Shown here: in pieces, positions 62,002 to 64,000 of the stretch
How positions within the stretch are numbered: the stretch's first letter is position 1
How the letters are laid out: the number at the start of each line of letters is the position of its first letter
Source: Rikenellaceae bacterium
GTDB taxonomy: Bacteria; Bacteroidota; Bacteroidia; Bacteroidales; UBA932
Direction of reading: 5' to 3'
Length of the DNA stretch: 64,000 nucleotides
NCBI GenBank assembly: GCA_003513895.1
Contig: DOSU01000148.1
Location: forward strand, 17,407-81,406
Made by a program: the position numbers and the translations under genes
The notes under the pieces: generated by a model
What the model saw: the letters and a program-made list of their open reading frames with translations, nothing else
The model's database searches: none
Told to the model about the DNA's origin: nothing

Positions 62002-64000
62002 CATAAAAGAGTTGAAACAAAAAGCATTAAGCGGCGATATGTCCGCATTAGAAGAGCTAAGACAACTGGGCGTTTTGTCGGGCAATAAAGCCAGATACAC
62101 CATGGCGCCTGTCTCTTATGCCCAGAGACGACTCTGGTTTATTGACAAGATGGACCATTCCCCGGCATATAATCTTTATGCTGCAATAAATATTCGGGGG
62201 GAACTAAATGTTGAGGCTCTTGAAAATTCGTTCAAAGAAATTGTTAATCGTCATGAAATACTAAGAACTGTTTTTGTTGAAACAGACGGAATCCCATATC
62301 AGAAAATTTTAAGTGATATTAATTTCAAAATCTTAAAGGAAGATATAAGCAAAGCTGCACACAAAGGGGAAAAGATATCGTTATTAATTGAAAACGAATC
62401 CAAAAGGTGTTTCGATCTCTCTAATGGACCACTTATGGTATGTAGCCTGTATACGCTGGGAAAAGAGGAGCACCTCCTCCTTTTTAACATGCACCATATA
62501 ATAAGCGACGGATGGTCTGTTGGGATACTCATTTCGGAGTTGACTTTGCTGTATAACTCATTTTGCAAAGGAGATGCTAGTCCTTTATCTCCACTAAAGA
62601 TTCAATACAAAGACTTTGTTAAAAGTCATTCGGATATGCTGAATGACCGGGAATCTTTAATACATAAAAAGTACTGGTTCGAAAAATTTTCGGGAGAGCT
62701 CCCTGTCACCGAATTGACTTCGGATTTTAAACGTCCGCTGCACAAAACATTCAACGGTTTGCTGCAAGAAATTGTTGTTGGAAAACACCTTTTTAAAGGA
62801 GTAAAGAAGCTTATCCGGCAAAGAAATGCAAGCCTTTTTATGTTTCTGGTTTCGGCTGTAAATGTTCTTTTGTACAAATATACGGGGAAACGGGATATCA
62901 TTATAGGTTCTCCGGTTTCCGGAAGAGAGCAGAGAGACCTGGATGAGCTTATAGGATTTTTTGTAAATACAATTCCTTTAAGAAACAATATCGACAGCGC
63001 AATTAGTTTCGGGGATTTTTTGGATAAGGTAAAAAGCAACTGCATAGAGGCTTACGATCATCAAATATATCCTATAGATCTGCTCATCGAGGACTTGAAT
63101 ATGAAAAGAGATACGAGCAGAAATCCTCTGTTCGAGATTACAGTTTCGCTTCAGGAGGCAAACTCCGGTTCAATTCAGTTTGATGGATTAAAAACAACTA
63201 TTTTAAAACCGGAAATATCATCAGGCAAATTCGACCTTCATTTCAACTTTGAAGAGAGAGACGAAGAGCTTAAACTTGGAATTGTTTATAATCCCGATTT
63301 ATATACTGCAGAAAACATTCAAAGATTTGGCAGCCATTTTCTCACGTTGCTGGAAAATATCCTGAGCTCCCCGGAAGAGGCAATCAGAGATATTGAAATA
63401 ATATCAAAAACAGAAAAAGATGAGATAGTTAATGTGTTTAATGATACACAATGCTATTATCCAAAAGAGAAAACAATTTCCGGACTGTTCGAAGAGATGG
63501 CAGTAAAATTTCCGGAAAAGCCGGCAGTTGTTTATCAGGGGAAACCGATTACCTATAAAAATTTGAATGAAAAAGCCAATTGCCTGGCAATGATCTTAAA
63601 AGAAGATTACGGGTTAAGGTTAGAGGAACCTGTAGTCATATTAATGGATAGGTCACACGAATTTATAATATCAATACTTGCAGTCCTAAAGGCGGGAGGA
63701 GCCTATTTACCGGTTGATCCAAAAATGCCTTTTACCCGAATCAGAACAATTATTGAAGATGTAAAAGCCGATATTATTTTAACCGATAGTATCCATAAAA
63801 ACAACGAATATCAGGTTAGCCGGGTTATTAGGGTTACAGACGAGCTTTTTTCGGATGCGAAAATGTGTTGCAACTTTAAAAGCAATAAAACCTCTTCAAA
63901 TCTGGCCTATATTTTATACACATCAGGTTCCACAGGAGTTCCGAAAGGAAGCATGATTGAAGAAAAGTCGGTAATTAGACTTGTAAAGAATACGAACTAT
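61994..64000 (+). CDS. Second non-ribosomal peptide synthetase, N-terminal part (runs off the window)
   Basis: The frame is open from ATG 61994 to the window end (669 residues). It starts inside the last codons of the first synthetase (eight-base overlap). Residues ~1-35 are a short helical extension (SIKELKQKALSGDMSALEEL); then a C domain (VSYAQRRLWFID, HHIISDG with H167-H168, D172) and an A domain beginning ~495, with the ATP loop YTSGSTGVPKG at ~642. The window ends before the specificity pocket. It must accept the peptide from the third carrier domain of the first synthetase. Confidence 0.94.
   Translation, partial: MSSIKELKQKALSGDMSALEELRQLGVLSGNKARYTMAPVSYAQRRLWFIDKMDHSPAYNLYAAINIRGELNVEALENSFKEIVNRHEILRTVFVETDGIPYQKILSDINFKILKEDISKAAHKGEKISLLIENESKRCFDLSNGPLMVCSLYTLGKEEHLLLFNMHHIISDGWSVGILISELTLLYNSFCKGDASPLSPLKIQYKDFVKSHSDMLNDRESLIHKKYWFEKFSGELPVTELTSDFKRPLHKTFNGLLQEIVVGKHLFKGVKKLIRQRNASLFMFLVSAVNVLLYKYTGKRDIIIGSPVSGREQRDLDELIGFFVNTIPLRNNIDSAISFGDFLDKVKSNCIEAYDHQIYPIDLLIEDLNMKRDTSRNPLFEITVSLQEANSGSIQFDGLKTTILKPEISSGKFDLHFNFEERDEELKLGIVYNPDLYTAENIQRFGSHFLTLLENILSSPEEAIRDIEIISKTEKDEIVNVFNDTQCYYPKEKTISGLFEEMAVKFPEKPAVVYQGKPITYKNLNEKANCLAMILKEDYGLRLEEPVVILMDRSHEFIISILAVLKAGGAYLPVDPKMPFTRIRTIIEDVKADIILTDSIHKNNEYQVSRVIRVTDELFSDAKMCCNFKSNKTSSNLAYILYTSGSTGVPKGSMIEEKSVIRLVKNTNY

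Overview
The window looks like the chromosome of a Bacteroidota bacterium, most likely order Bacteroidales. The grounds are AT-rich, tightly packed genes; promoters of the Bacteroidota form (TTG or TTTG, about 19 bases, TAnnTTTG) with no obvious Shine-Dalgarno sites; LruC-domain lipoproteins; PorT-type and DUF481 outer-membrane barrels; and family-typical pabABC and his gene sets. No rRNA, tRNA, CRISPR array, transposase or integrase was seen.

Layout. (1) 1-5161: end of a histidine operon, hisD(partial)-hisC/hisB fusion-hisH-hisA-hisF-hisIE, facing fhs (5165-6826, minus). (2) 6943-10386: a compact sulfur/redox cassette of DsrC with both C-terminal cysteines, a DsrM/HdrE-like membrane cytochrome, a DsrK/HdrD-like iron-sulfur protein and a cysteine-desulfurase-family enzyme. 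(3) 10586-33123: exopolysaccharide locus. A receiver protein, ugd, a UDP-xylose synthase and a receiver-histidine kinase are followed, after one antisense membrane phosphatase/nuclease, by an almost gapless plus-strand operon: receiver, receiver-like/sugar transferase, half-size TolC-like protein, Wzz with a decayed kinase domain, Wzy, many glycosyltransferases, Wzx, a DegT aminotransferase, a WecF-like transferase, acyltransferases and an acyl carrier protein. (4) 33143-36773, minus: adenylating ligase-GNAT-ACP-KASIII, every gene overlapping the next, probably an acyl or aminoacyl decoration cassette. (5) 36901-47472: methyltransferase, a family of LruC and LruC-related surface proteins sharing a Cys-Val/Ile-Lys-Phe-Pro lipoprotein start, a glycosyltransferase and two unknown exported proteins. 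(6) 47537-50633: pabA, pabB, pabC and an FkbM methyltransferase. (7) 50810-64000: a PorT-family barrel, then a clear promoter, a DUF481 barrel and a non-ribosomal peptide synthetase locus: one complete three-module enzyme (C-A-T three times, no thioesterase) and the start of a second synthetase that runs off the window.

How it fits together. Region 3 can make UDP-glucuronate and UDP-xylose, start a lipid-linked repeat, extend it with at least eight glycosyltransferases, flip it and polymerise it. Receiver domains at several points suggest two-component control of this process. Region 4 probably supplies an acyl group for that glycan. The LruC proteins may be cell-surface partners of the matrix, but that rests on location only.

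The best candidates for something under-described are the DsrC-DsrMK-like-desulfurase cassette without dsrAB in view, the ligase/GNAT/ACP/KASIII cassette, the LruC lipoprotein family beside the polysaccharide genes, the receiver-like sugar transferase, and the NRPS with its DUF481 leader gene. All functional statements come from reading motifs in the sequence; no database search was possible.
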